This document shows positions 44,668 through 56,039 of a DNA stretch of 64,000 nt, piece by piece; the stretch's first letter is position 1, and each line of letters starts with the position of its first letter. Position numbers and translations under genes: made by a program. This stretch comes from Isoetes taiwanensis (lineage: Eukaryota > Streptophyta > Lycopodiopsida > Isoetales > Isoetaceae). The stretch lies in NCBI GenBank assembly GCA_021234155.1, contig JAJEKV010000003.1:9796413-9860412 (forward strand). The letters are read 5' to 3'. The notes under the pieces are model-generated. The model ran no database searches. It saw nothing but the letters and a program-made list of their open reading frames with translations, and was not told the origin of the DNA.

Positions 44668-46481
44668 TGGGAAACTATGTTCAACTTTCAAGGAAGCTGC
44701 CAAAGAGCTCGGCTTATTGGAAGACGATACCGAATGGGAGAAAACGCTCGAAGACGCATGCGTCTTTCAGATGCCAATCCAGCTACGCCAGACATTCGCA
44801 TTCATTTGCCTATATAATGACCCACAAGATCCAATGCGGTGTGGGACCTCTTCAAGGACAAACCGACGTAAGAAGACTACCAACGGAAGATGCCACCAGA
44901 GCAGGCTTATAACCATGCACTGAAGGACATCGACGACATCTTCCAAATGAGCGGCTGCACATGCCAACAACTTGGACTGCCAGAACCACGGATAGACATT
45001 CTAGGCAATCTCCCAAATGAACCCACCTTCGATGCAGAAAAGGAGTTGAAAGAAGGACAAGAAAACTACGGCAAGCTCAACAGAGAGCAGAAGCACATAG
45101 CCGACATTATCCTCGATGCAATCAGCCAAAGATCAAGCCCCATGTATCAATGTGGATGGCCCAGAGGCAATGTGTAAAACATTCCTCTTCAACAACCGAT
45201 CAAGATACTAAGAGGATGCGGCGTGGATGTTGTATCAAGAGCTTGACAGTGCATTGCCGCCTCCTATTGAAAGGAGCACAAACCGCTCATTCGACGCTCA
45301 AGTTACCACTCAACCTCACACAAGAGGTAACCTCGCGACCACGTGCAACAAGCCAACAAGCAGAGGTACTTAGAAAGGCAAGCATCATGGTATGGGGACT
45401 AAATGGGGATGACACATACGCTAGCACTCACCGCCGCCGATTGTGGTTCTACGGAGATACGCCAAGATGACAGCCGCTTTGGGGAATGATAATGCTCACC
45501 GGCGGAGATTTTCGACAACAATTGCCTGTGATCAAGCGTGCAACAAAGACAGAAATCATCTCGAAGTGTGTCAAGAGAAACCCATTGTGGATTAATTTCA
45601 AAACCCACAAGCTGACACAAAACATGCGGGTCGGAAAAGACGAGCAAATCTTCTCAAATTGGCTGCTACGACTCGGTAATGGGGAACGGATGAACAATGA
45701 GTCAGGACTCGATCGCGACTTGGTTGAGATACCTGAAGAATGCGTGGTAGAAGACGAGTTGATTGACAACATCTTCGGCAAGGAAATAACAGAGGCAAAT
45801 GTGCACCTATTGTATGACAAGGCCATCTTGACTCCAAAGAATGAAGACACGCTGAGAATCAACAATAAGGTCCTCCTAAGGTTGAATGGACAACTCCATA
45901 CGTACACGAGTATAGATGCCATCATTGCAGAAGGCGAAGATGCTACAAGAGATTTCCCAATTGAGTTCATCAACCACCTGACTCCTTCTGGCATGCCACC
46001 GCATAAGTTACATATCAAGGATGGTGCCATCATCATCCTACTCAGAAACATGAACCCAAAGGCCGGTCTCTGCAATGGCACCCGCCTCCGTGTAATCAAA
46101 GCGCACCCAAGAATCATAGATGCAGAAACAATCACTGGCACCTACAAAGGAACACGGGTCCTCATACCAAGGATAACACTGGAGCCATCAGATAACGACC
46201 TCCTCCCCTTCAAGCGAAGGCAGTTCCCCGTGCGACTTGCATTCTCGATGACCATAAACAAGTCACAAGGACAGTCAATGACCTCCGTTGGCATCTACCT
46301 ACCAACTCCAGTATTCGCACACGGCCAGCTCTATGTCGCATTCTCAAGGTGCACTACACAACACGGAGTGAAGGTATACATGCAAGAAACCTCAAGACAA
46401 GGAGCACTGCTAAAAAACAAAAGGAGGTTCACTCCAAATGTAGTCTACAAAGAAATTCTACGGGATGAAATAGCCCCTTAG
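44654..46481 (+). pseudogene. Helitron H2 Pif1-like helicase domain, broken
   Basis: Frames 44,654-44,923, 44,890-45,177 and 45,486-46,481 cover the helicase. In the last frame motif text is clear: MLTGGDFRQQLPVI, LTQNMR, TINKSQGQSM and GQLYVAFSRCT. The Walker A site lies at the frame break near 45,150-45,180. Read in the correct frame it is DGPEAMCKTF instead of the usual GPGGTGKT, so the glycine before Lys is Cys. Between 45,180 and 45,485 several frame shifts occur. The domain would unwind DNA during transposition, and this copy cannot. A 38-bp direct duplication spans its stop codon (46,455 and 46,492). Confidence 0.88.
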
Positions 46482-46652
46482 TTTCTATAATAATTCTACG
46501 GGATGAAATAGCCCCTTAGTTTCTTACATTGTACTAATACCCAGCAGCACTGGGCACTATAACTATGTTTGAATATTTTTTTATTCCACTAATAAAAGCT
46601 TACTGCACACATTTTTTATTGCAATAAAAACATTAACAAACACACAACGAAT

Positions 46653-46680
46653 GCCCAGCAACGCTGGGCACCATTACTAG
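46653..46680 (+). other. Helitron H2 3' terminal hairpin and CTAG end
   Basis: GCCCAGC-AAC-GCTGGGC followed by ACCATTACTAG, then a target T. Shared with H1. The same 17-base hairpin occurs inverted at 38,377-38,393 (H3). Confidence 0.9.
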
Positions 46681-49600
46681 TTATTACTTAGAAAGATAAC
46701 AATTGGCCAAGCATATTACTGGTACACATAGACTTTATGTTATTCTGCTTTGCCATAATTGCTGCTATCTAGAAGTAGACAACCAAGCAAATAATAATTG
46801 GTACTTGATGTGGGTGCCTCCATAGTTCTTGATTTTTAGGGCATGTTTTTGGTTTAGCCATCAAAGAAGTCTGCTAGTTTTGAGATTATATTACTAATAC
46901 TTGCTACTTGATGTGGGCGCCTCCAAATGCAGCATACCAAATGCTTGCTTGAAAATTTGAACTTGGTTTTAAATCTTTTTATTCAATGACGAAGTCAAGA
47001 TAATAGTCACATTATATGTGCAATACTAATTCTTTCTATATTGGAAAATGTGAAACTTATCTGATATCCTTCTGTATAGCATCCCATCAGAACAGTATAT
47101 AAGCACTCTATAACTTGTATAGATGGTGCAATAGAATCAAAATACACCGAGTATTGATGCTAAAACTCCATAATTATTAAAGTGATCCATTGCCAAATCT
47201 TTATTGTACATGTGTCTGCGTGCGTGCCTTTTTGCTAAAATGTGAGACGAGCAACAAAAACATAAAAATGTAAGAAAGCAATATTACAGCTCTACAAAAA
47301 AGGTGACTGATATGCTCTGCTAATTTTCACTCCCTTGAGGCACTCCCTCGAGTTCAAAAAGTTATGTCTACTATGATGCTCCGCTCTGATATGATAATTT
47401 GATCTGCACTTTAAAAAAGTGGGGTGCAATCTGCATGCTGTTCTTGCCTGTCTTGAGATGCCTTCTAATTCGGTTATCTCTAACGTCACTTCTTTTCTTC
47501 TTAACATAGGTGGTGGAGCTTCTAACTTCAGCAAGGTATCTTCAAATCCTCCTTGCCTTATTCCTTAATACTTAAGATGTTATTTTGAAAGTTCTGGCAT
47601 CCTCTCTCTCCTTCTATTAGATGTTTTATATTGTGAAAATATTACAGACAATTATATAGAGAATTTTGACAGAGGGAGTGAAAATTAGTTATCCAGTTGC
47701 ATAAGATACATGATGTAACAACATGCAAATGCCCTCACGATAGCACATTATTAAGGTGCATCAAGTTGGAGGTGTGTTAGCACCTCTAGCTACAACACAC
47801 GAACACGTTTTGTGAGAAGCCCATGGGAAGTTCGCTCAAGCCATCATGTAATGGTATAGCAAGGTGGATAGACAAATCTATATATTGATGTGCCATAGCT
47901 ATGTGTGAAGCAAACTTGAGTGCAGCTATGGTTTTTCATAATTCTCACGCAAAGTCATGCTTCATTCTGTCCCTGCAACCCCTGTTGGAATGATTAGGAT
48001 GATGAAAATACAAATAAAAACCCTGCAACACTCCCAATGTATAATACCTTTAAATTTTGTTCCATACGATTTTAAAGTCAAAACAGAGTTTGGCACAAGA
48101 TTCTTGCCAATATTTGTGCAAGACTTATGACAGAAAACATCTGCTAATAGTTGATTCCAAGCAACGAATGGATGCAATCAAAAGTCCAAGAACGAATGCA
48201 CAACATATCAATTAAGAATATAAAGCATAAAATTTGTATTTTATTCATCCTTTGCACAACATATCAATTAAGAATATAAAGCATAGAACTTGTATTTTAT
48301 TCATCCTTTCTCTAAGGATTATCATGAGGACATATTCATACTGTATAGAACAAGAGCTTTGAAAGCATCAGTTGAGTCAATTACATCCTTGGGAAGGGCC
48401 ATGTCTTAGAGTGCAATATATCATAAAGATATTAAAAGATCACACAAATGATGTATTATGTGATGTAGAGGACGAAGAATAGCTCTCACGGGATTTCTAT
48501 ATTTACCAAGAAGAGGAAGAGCATTATTTTCTTGATTTATTAGGATGAGCATAAAGAGTCGTGATATACCTTTGATGACTACTCTTGAAGGGCAAAAAGA
48601 CGTGATTTTTCAAATGGTGATAATGACAGCAAATATATAAGCAAGAAATTATAACTTTGGCCATACCATTTTTTGTGGTCTCCTGCAATAAATTCATAAT
48701 CATATGTTAGCTAAAATGCAAATGCATAAATATTAGCAAAATCTCACTTCTAAAGAACTGATTATGGTAATGAAAGTATCAAAATCAACTGATTTGATTT
48801 GAATCGAAGGTATTGCAGCTATCATTTCTAAGTTGGATCGAGGTACATGCGGGCCAGAAATTCTATACAAATTATCCCTGGATGAATTATTGAGATCCCC
48901 CAAAAACAGTCCTCTTGGTAATAAAGAGGCCGCAGATTTAGGAACAGAAACAGAAGCATTATTTCTGCCTAAAAGTTCCACAGAAAATAGGGCAAGCGCT
49001 TTAGATATTTAACTCGCCAAAGCCAGAGCTAGTTTTCGTATTGCAGCCAGCTCTGACGTGGCACGCATCTGGGACATTGATTTTCAGATTATCTGGTCTA
49101 GATTTGTGCCACGTTAGGAGGGGAGCCTGTAAAATGAAATGCTAACACGAACAACATTTTCACAAAGCTAAAAGAAACGATATCTTCAGAGCTTTTTAAA
49201 CATTAGAAGAATTGGCATTGGCTAGACTACAAACCCTTAAACAAACTACTAAACTTGAAGACGGATTTCACCTGTTATGGCAAAGTATGGCGAAGCAAAT
49301 GGATCCAGCTCTGTTAATAGTTCAACAAGGAAATACTGCACTGGAATTGCCTCCTCACCGTAACTATGCAGTAGAAGGAATCATGGGCCTCCTAAAGAAT
49401 GGCCGAATATCAATAGCCGTAACAGAGCTGCAACCTGAAGCCATGCACAAATATCCCGCGGTTAAACTTTACCCTAATTGAAGGCAATCATATGCACATA
49501 TAAAAATCTATCCTCATTGCCATATTCCATAAAATGAATGAGCATAAAAGCATAAGATTAGCACATCTAAGGCTTTAAAAAAATGCCAGAAAAAGGTAAC

Positions 49601-51637
49601 CAACCTGAAAAGATTGCCTTCTATACCACAGCTGGCGATATAGCCCAATATTCAGGCTTTTCAAGCTCCCACAAACGGGCAAACCGGTCAAGGACTCCAA
49701 GTTGAAACGGTCTAGAATGCACACTATAGTTACTCTGAATAAACGGATCCTCTAGATTGTTAATCAAAATCCAGATTATGGGTATTCTGAATATCAGATC
49801 TCAAGTCATCAAAAGAAGGCCCTTGAAAGGGGTTATGACATAGACATTGAAACATAGATCTACAAAAATACACACCTAAATGATACTTGGTCTAAAGACA
49901 ATGTTTCCATTGGACCAAAATACCAGCAATGTAAACCTCTTTTTTCCTAGTAGCTTCATTGTCATGATCCGATTCAGTGATTACATGCTATAGATTCTGC
50001 ATACTATGACCAACAGATTAGAGATTTAGAGAATTTTGAAAAACAAGGGAACGATGATCTTCGTTATTTCTGCTGAAGGCTTACTACACCTTCTCGGAGG
50101 CATGAAAATCTGAAATAAACAGATGGTTTCTAGCACAATCGGCAAGGATCTCACATTAAAAGGAACATGGACACAAAGGAAGACAAATGTTGCACTGAAT
50201 CCTTTTAGTGGTCCGGACTATTCCCTTTGAACCCAAGTATCGGAGTAACCTATCTCAGATCCATCTGAAAACCAGAAAAAAGATTATTGATTCCGACTGA
50301 AATAGGGCAAAATCGTAGAAAAAATCATTCATGTTCATTTTTCGTATGCATTGTTGAACTCACCAGAAATTGTTGAACCTTATCACATTTTGAGCCTTTT
50401 AAACAAGGAGCATGAACCAGCTCTGCTAAAAACATTGTCAACAATTTCGCAACAACAAAAAAAAAATAAGGAATCAAAGGTCATCGTACATGCTTATCTC
50501 TTCTCATGGATCAATCCAACTTTTGGAAGTACCTCTATCAAATCATTGTCTTGATCAGAGTAAAGCTCTTCAATAAACCTTCAAGGTGTATCCATTTGCT
50601 GCTGAGCTCTGTTTGTCTCACAAGCATAACTTTGGAAATCAAGCCATCTTGGTAAGTCCTGATCATCCTATACGTTCTAGGATACCTTTGATGTGTGTCC
50701 TGCACTTTGACAAGCTTAAGTAATTTCAACAAGAACATCCCCTATAATTTTCTGAGCAAGAAGGCTATGCCACAGATAAGTGCCCTCCTTCTTCAATCCA
50801 ATCCGGTTTATAAGAAGATCCCTGTTCTAGTCCATAACAGAAGTTCCTTGCTGGAGGAAAAAGGCAAAAGTCAAATGTGAAGAAAAGAAAAGGCAAGGCA
50901 GGGCAGAGGATGGCTATGGCATCAGAAAAACTCCCGGCCCAGTGCTCCAGCCGGAAAAACCCTAAAGAAAGATAAAACTCTAAGAAATATAACGATCAAA
51001 TATTTCCTTACCTTGAAATATGATGGCATTGTTTGCAGAAGATCTGACTGAACGTGGTTCCTTTTTCTTCCGCTGATGCAGCTATGCCAATGTCTCTTTG
51101 TTGCATATAATTGCTAGCTCATTTGTTATATCCTGCCCTGTGATGCATTGAAGAAGGGATTCTGTGCATTTTGGTCCGGCCATCCATATCTCATTATGTA
51201 GCTCATGCCCCCGACAAAATGAAAAGCACATAAGCCGGTTGTTGAAGGAGCAACGATTTTGTGAACCGAGAGGAAGAAGACGAAAGACGGTTTTTTTCAT
51301 AAGAGATCTTTCAAATGATAGACCACAACAAAAAATTTTGCCCGCAATAAGATCAACGGTCAAAGCTAGGGCATAGCAGAGGTCCCTAGCATGCATGCAA
51401 AAATCCGGAATTGCAGCCAGAGCATCGTCCTCTTCCTCTGTCTAAAAACCTTTACAAAGAAGGGAGCGTGGGCTGGTGATTTTTCAATAAGACTTCGCAC
51501 AGTGCGCGCGTAAAAAAAAAAAACCAAAAAAAAAAACCGCCTAATCCAAGGACCAAAATAAGTTAAAAAAATGAACGGGCAGGATTGCGCACAAACTATC
51601 ATAAAACGCCATTATTATTATATATATATATATAGAT
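46681..51637 (-). other. body of Helitron H3, no recognised gene
   Basis: Nearly 5 kb with only short frames. The longest are 49,212-49,481 plus (89 codons, HRNYAVEGIMGLLKNGRISI), 48,981-48,733 minus (82 codons) and 51,396-51,082 minus (104 codons). A minus-strand stretch near 49,700-49,620 reads [20 protein letters not shown], exon-like but unidentified. These may be captured host exons. A 55-bp tandem duplication lies at 48,199-48,253 and 48,254-48,308. A TA-repeat at 51,617-51,636 marks the 5' end of H3. Confidence 0.45.
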
Positions 51638-51777
51638 ACCCTTAACCATTGAAATATGTCTTGGAATAACCATTGAAATATGTCTTGGAATAGTGGAAAC
51701 ATTGAAGTATTACTTTTAATAACCTTTGAAACATTGAACTTGATACAATGGGTTAAAACTGACATTCCAATTCGGAA

Positions 51778-52349
51778 TCACTCTGAATCTACCTCAAGCA
51801 CTGTTGCCATGGCTTCTGCCCGGACGTCCTCCTCAGTTACATCTGGCACACCGCAGGGTAGTCTCCACATCATGTGATCGAAGATATCGCATAGGGTTGG
51901 ATCAGACCCCTCTAGGACATCCCTGATCAGAACCTTCTTTCGCAGCCTCCGTGCATCATACATTTCCTCGAAGCAGGTTTTTAAGGTGTTGCCTTCCCAG
52001 ACAACGTCCGTAGCTAGCAAATACACTTCTTCAATTCCCAAAGCAATGCCCTATGGGTTGGCCTACTACCGGGATCATAGTCAAGAGGCCTAGGGGTCTC
52101 TCTGAATTCCCCATTCTCCACGGTCTCTGCATGAACCATGAGGGGGTCATGAAAAGATTAATATGAAAGTAGAGCATGAATATGAAGGAAGACAACAACA
52201 TGCTTACTTCTGAACGTTTTGATGCCGTCAGGTTGGGCGAGCTCTAGGCCCACATCCTCCTGAATTTCATTCAAGTGGACGAGAATATCCTCAAGACTAT
52301 GGGCATTGATGGCACTGCTCTCAGCAAGCTGTTGTCGGGTCCTCACCAT
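51778..52349 (-). pseudogene. small third MULE gene, unknown function
   Basis: Exon 1 is 52,349-52,208, starting ATG and ending at a good donor (AGAA|GTAAGC). Exon 2 starts at 52,126 after CATGCAG and keeps phase. It reads VENGEFRETPRPLDYDPGSR and then hits a stop near 52,020. A one-base shift there opens EEVYLLATDVVWEGNTLKTC and continues to a stop at 51,778, with a Glu/Asp-rich end. The protein would be ~190 aa. No domain recognised. It sits between the transposase and the Ulp1-like gene, in the latter's orientation, and both minus genes are followed by the same ACCATTGAAATATGTCTTGG / GGATCC-hairpin sequence. This suggests they arose by duplication of a gene-end module. Confidence 0.5.
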
Positions 52350-52539
52350 CTGTCACTTGGCTTGAACAGTAAGCAACTGAACTGAGAGACTGCTACTGAA
52401 CTCAACTGAAACCAACTATCTTTCTACCAAGAACAAGTAAGGCAAGAGTATATATAGACTCATGAGCCAACCGTTGTACTATCCGTTGTAAAACGGTTAA
52501 GCCATGATTTCAATTTCTAAGGGTAAGACCATAGGATAA

Positions 52540-52940
52540 AAGGTTTAGAGTTTAGCCGAGTTTAGACCATTGAGCCTTGGACCATAGTACCAAAAATTAA
52601 TAAAAATACGTGCAGGATTCCCTCCTCTGGGATCCCGCGTCCGCCTGCCTGGGGATCCCGTCCTCCGGGATCACACGTAATTAAAACGGGATCCCCTCCT
52701 CCGGGATGCCGCGACCGCCTGTAATGTGATCCCGTCCTCTAGGATCACACACTAACGAGAACGGGATCCCCTCCTCCGGGATCCCGCGTCCGCCTGTAAT
52801 GTGATCCCGTCCTCCGGGATCACAGCATTGAACATGTCATTATATTATTAGTTATCATAGGCCGACCATTGAAATTATGAGTATATTAACCATTGAAATT
52901 ATGAATATATTATTAACCATTGAAATATGTCTTGGAACAG
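52540..52940 (+). repeat. MULE internal GGATCC-hairpin block, copy 2
   Basis: Seven or so palindromic GATCCCCTCCTCCGGGATC or GATCCCGTCCTCCGGGATC units separated by CGCGTCCGCCTG/TAATGT spacers, preceded by TTTAGACCAT... and followed by ACCATTGAAATATGTCTTGG. Same order as block 1 (38,150-38,372 plus 51,638 onward). It lies between the 3' end of the Ulp1-like gene and the 5' end of the small gene. Confidence 0.85.
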
Positions 52941-53223
52941 TGGAAATAATAAACTTTGGTGTTGAAACTATGGTGGAAGCTCTGAAACATTAATCTTTGG
53001 TGCATTGAGCCATTGCACTGTCATAAAACAATAAAATTACAGTAACTCAAAAGCCAAAATTACATTCAAGTGTTCCAGTGTTGACATTGAAGTCTTGACG
53101 AAGATATTCACATTCAAGAGAATTACATTCAAGTGTTCCAGATATTCACATTCAAGAAAATATTCACATTCAAAGTTTTTTGAGATATTCACATTCACAA
53201 ATTTTTAGATCTTTACCAGAATG

Positions 53224-55604
53224 TCAAGGACCATGTACCAGCAAGCGGGTCTGAATCCTACTATCACCCGTGTCACCCTGGGGTAAGTAAAAGGTGGATT
53301 TCCCTGCAGCCAAGCAATCGTGTAGTTTCTGGAGCATTATCTTGAAGCCTGACCTCATGCAATCTATGTCTTCTTTTTTGAACCAATCACGGTTAATCAG
53401 AATCTGCAATAAAACATGAATTTAGCCATGAACTGAAAATTTGCACACAAAAAAAAAAAATACAACAAACATAAACTCAAAGACTCACATTATCCTCCTT
53501 GCCACTGATGTCTTTAACAAATTTCTTCACATAATTTATGACATACACACCACAGTCCGAATTATTGTGTTGTTGTGGAGTTTCCAATGGAATGCAGGGT
53601 GCATTATGCAATGCACTTTCCTCATGCCTCCACCTCTTAAACACGTCTGTGAGGAATCTGCAAGTATCAATAAGAAATTAGCTTCAATCATAATGCAAAA
53701 GATTAAATAATTCGACATAGAGAGGAATACTTACAGTGTGACAAATTCTCGGGTAGATGCATGCAAGGGAGCATATGAATCAAGGTGCAGAATGCAAGGG
53801 CAAGACTTTCCAAGCCGAGCACATGCCAGGCCATCAGTCACTAAGATGAAAAGGCTCCAATGGCCACTAAGAAATAGCAAATTGAAAGGCAATTAAAATA
53901 GATTTAAAACATAAATAATCAAGTGATCAGAGTTTACCCAGCATTGACAGGAATGTAATAGAATTGTGCTGTCTGGATCTTCCACCGTGCCCTACCAAAC
54001 GGGTTATCAGGGATGAGCTTGGCAAACTGCTCATAAGCCCCTGCCAACCCGGTCTTGTTTCCACTCAAGAACAGCCCGAATGCAGCAGGATGCAGGAAGA
54101 CATGATGGCACCTTCTCTGGATAGGAATTGAGTGCAGAATTACCCTGTACAACCAATTGAGCAATTGAGTGCAATGAAAAACTGAAATTGAAAAACTTTA
54201 GAACTTAAAAACTTAAAGGAGATAAGAACCAATGCAATCCGAGTCCACATCGCTCTCCAGATCCCCGAGGCCAGAAGGGATTGTCATAAATTTAAGGGCC
54301 TCGGCTTCATGGATGTAAAACTCGACATTTGTTGACTTGCTTCCGACCTTGATGAAGGGGCTCTCAACCACCACAGGGAAATTTAATGTGAAGGGGCACT
54401 GCCATCGATCGGCATCAACACCTCTTTGGTAGTCCAAAACAGAATCTAGAAAATGTGGATCGACAGAGTACAAATGGTACAGCATAATCTTGCTGGGCTT
54501 GGGAATATTATCTTCGAGCTCAGTTTCCAGCAGGATCCGGTTAGGGGCCATGAATTCAGTGGATTTAGGAGGAGGTTTTGGGGGTTTTGGATCTGCACGA
54601 TGCCTCCGAGAATTTTTTGGGCCTGGCTTTGGCAACACAGGTTTAGGCAAAGGGGCAGGTTTAGGCAAAGGGGACGAATACTTACCTGCTGCTGCAGCCA
54701 CCTCCTCGCTCACATCATCAGCATCCAATTGGCTTTGCTCCTGCTCTTTGGTTAGTGGAGGCCAAAGCTCATCATCAGAGATTAAATTTTTGGTGCTCTG
54801 CCTGATCCGTGCCTTTATCTCCTCGATCTGCAATTGTTGGCTTTCCAATTCACTTGCTTTCTTCCTCTGCACCTGTAAATTAATGAAGGCTTCTCTTTGG
54901 CTCTTATCGAGAAGACCCATTTCAATTTGCTCATCGGCCACCACTCCAGCATTTCTCCTGGCCCTCTGCAATTTTCGGGTGAGGTTGTGGGCATATTTAT
55001 AGTCTGGATCCATGCTTCTGGCCACAGAAATCTTTGCATAACTCCTCTTCTTCTGATTGTCATTCGTCTTGGCGGGCTCTGCATTGGGCAGATGAATTCG
55101 ATTTGGGATCCTCCCCCTCGGCGCATCAGGAACCCGCCATCTATCAAGCAAGGCATGCACTCGAAACCTGTGATTTTCGAGCTCAACCTTCTTGGAGTAA
55201 GTTTTGGTGCAGTCATCAACTAAGCACTTCCATCTCTTTGCCAACTGATCGTAACTGTAATCAGGGGCCTCTTGGTTCTCGTAACTGTAATCAGGCTCGT
55301 CTATGACCTGACCCTCCTTTGCTGGCCCCCCTTCCTCATTCAAATCGCCCAGCAGTTGAGCGTCCACAGAAACTCGTTCTTTCACCTCCTCCTCTGTATT
55401 CTTCCCCACCGCCGATTTTTCCTCCCCTTCATCCAATTTTTGTTGTCCTGACGGCTTCGGGGACTCCACCTCGGGATCCGATTCCGCTTCAGTGCACAGG
55501 ATCTCCGGAATCTGGACTGCATATGAAGCAGCGTCTGAGTCAAGACAAAGATTCTCGCCAAAACTGGTGTTGAGGCTGACTTCCAGGGTTAAGGATTTGT
55601 CCAT
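53224..55604 (-). CDS. C2H2 zinc-finger / Ulp1-like (C48) cysteine protease carried by MULE
   Basis: Five exons on the minus strand: 55,604-54,230, 54,181-53,938, 53,866-53,735, 53,657-53,489 and 53,403-53,224. All have GT-AG introns and compatible phases, giving 700 codons including stop with no break. Acidic N-terminus; C2H2 finger near residue 125-150 (CLVDDC then HRFRVH); Lys/Arg/Gln-rich coiled coil ~180-260; Pro-Lys-rich linker ~300-345; C-terminal protease. Catalytic residues: His in GGHWSLFIL, Asp in LHLDSY, Gln in TPQQHNNSDCG and Cys in SDCGVYVINY. The family cleaves SUMO or related conjugates. The ATG directly follows TTGCAG, suggesting a 5'-UTR intron (donor near 55,674); the upstream open frame to 55,889 is probably untranslated. 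It is intact although the transposase is broken. Confidence 0.88.
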
Positions 55605-56039
55605 CTGCAAGAGTAAGGAATAGTAGGAAATAGTAAAAAACTTGATAAAACAGAGTAAAAGGGTCGATTTTACCTCCGTAACTTCGTTAATACAGGAGGT
55701 AAACGAGTTCCGCAGCGCTAATGGTGCCGTCGCCCGACAAAAACCACTGTGCACAGAGGAATCCGGGAGCGCCCACCGCGAGAGTTCTGCGCCCAGACTT
55801 GGACTCTTCGACATCGACGGAGTGCTCTGCCGTCCTTCGGTATCCCCAGGCGCTACGTGGCGGACGGGGATTGGCCACGTACGCATCATTAATGGCCTGT
55901 CCGAATTTAATTATGAAATTAAAGGTGCTGCTGCTTCTGGGATCCCGGAGGACGGTATAAATCACCGGATCTAATGGCTGACAGCAAACCAGCTCGTAGT
56001 GCATCTAACGGCGGAGAATAACTCCCGCCCACGCCGGGC

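Larger units (their letters stand above)
38525..46680 (+). mobile_element. Helitron H2 with Rep-helicase genes, 8,156 bp
   Basis: Begins TCCTATATTATAATG after A (38,524) and ends CCATTACTAG before T (46,681), with terminal hairpin GCCCAGC-AAC-GCTGGGC at 46,653-46,669. Both ends match H1. It encodes the Helitron zinc-finger/Rep/helicase protein on the plus strand (41,830-46,481), in several broken frames. Upstream of these it carries kinesin-12-like exon fragments and two sets of internal tandem repeats. A degenerate second end (CCCAGC-AGC-ACTGGG, then ACTATAACTATG) lies at 46,531-46,565. Confidence 0.93.
38374..51637 (-). mobile_element. Helitron H3, inverted, hosting H2
   Basis: Read on the minus strand it starts TCTATATATATATATATAAT (51,637) after an A. 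It ends with a hairpin identical to that of H2 (GCCCAGC-AAC-GCTGGGC; plus-strand 38,377-38,393), followed by CACTTTAG instead of ACCATTACTAG, so the last bases are altered. The MULE sequence on the two sides (hairpin block, then ACCATTGAAATATGTCTTGG) is adjacent in the second MULE block at 52,540-52,940, which supports one insertion. H2 splits it at 38,524/46,681. Its own 5.1 kb holds no Rep-helicase gene that I can see. Confidence 0.65.

Noticed and set aside
45449-46141. 230-codon minus-strand ORF
   Set aside because: Shadow of the Pif1-like helicase domain.
54490-55002. 170-codon plus-strand ORF
   Set aside because: Shadow of exon 1 of the Ulp1-like gene, opposite its Pro/Lys linker and coiled coil.
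55605-55889. Upstream ATG/alternative start of the Ulp1-like ORF giving 558 codons in one frame
   Set aside because: The extension has no protein-like pattern, and a pyrimidine-rich acceptor (CTCTTGCAG) directly precedes the internal ATG at 55,604.
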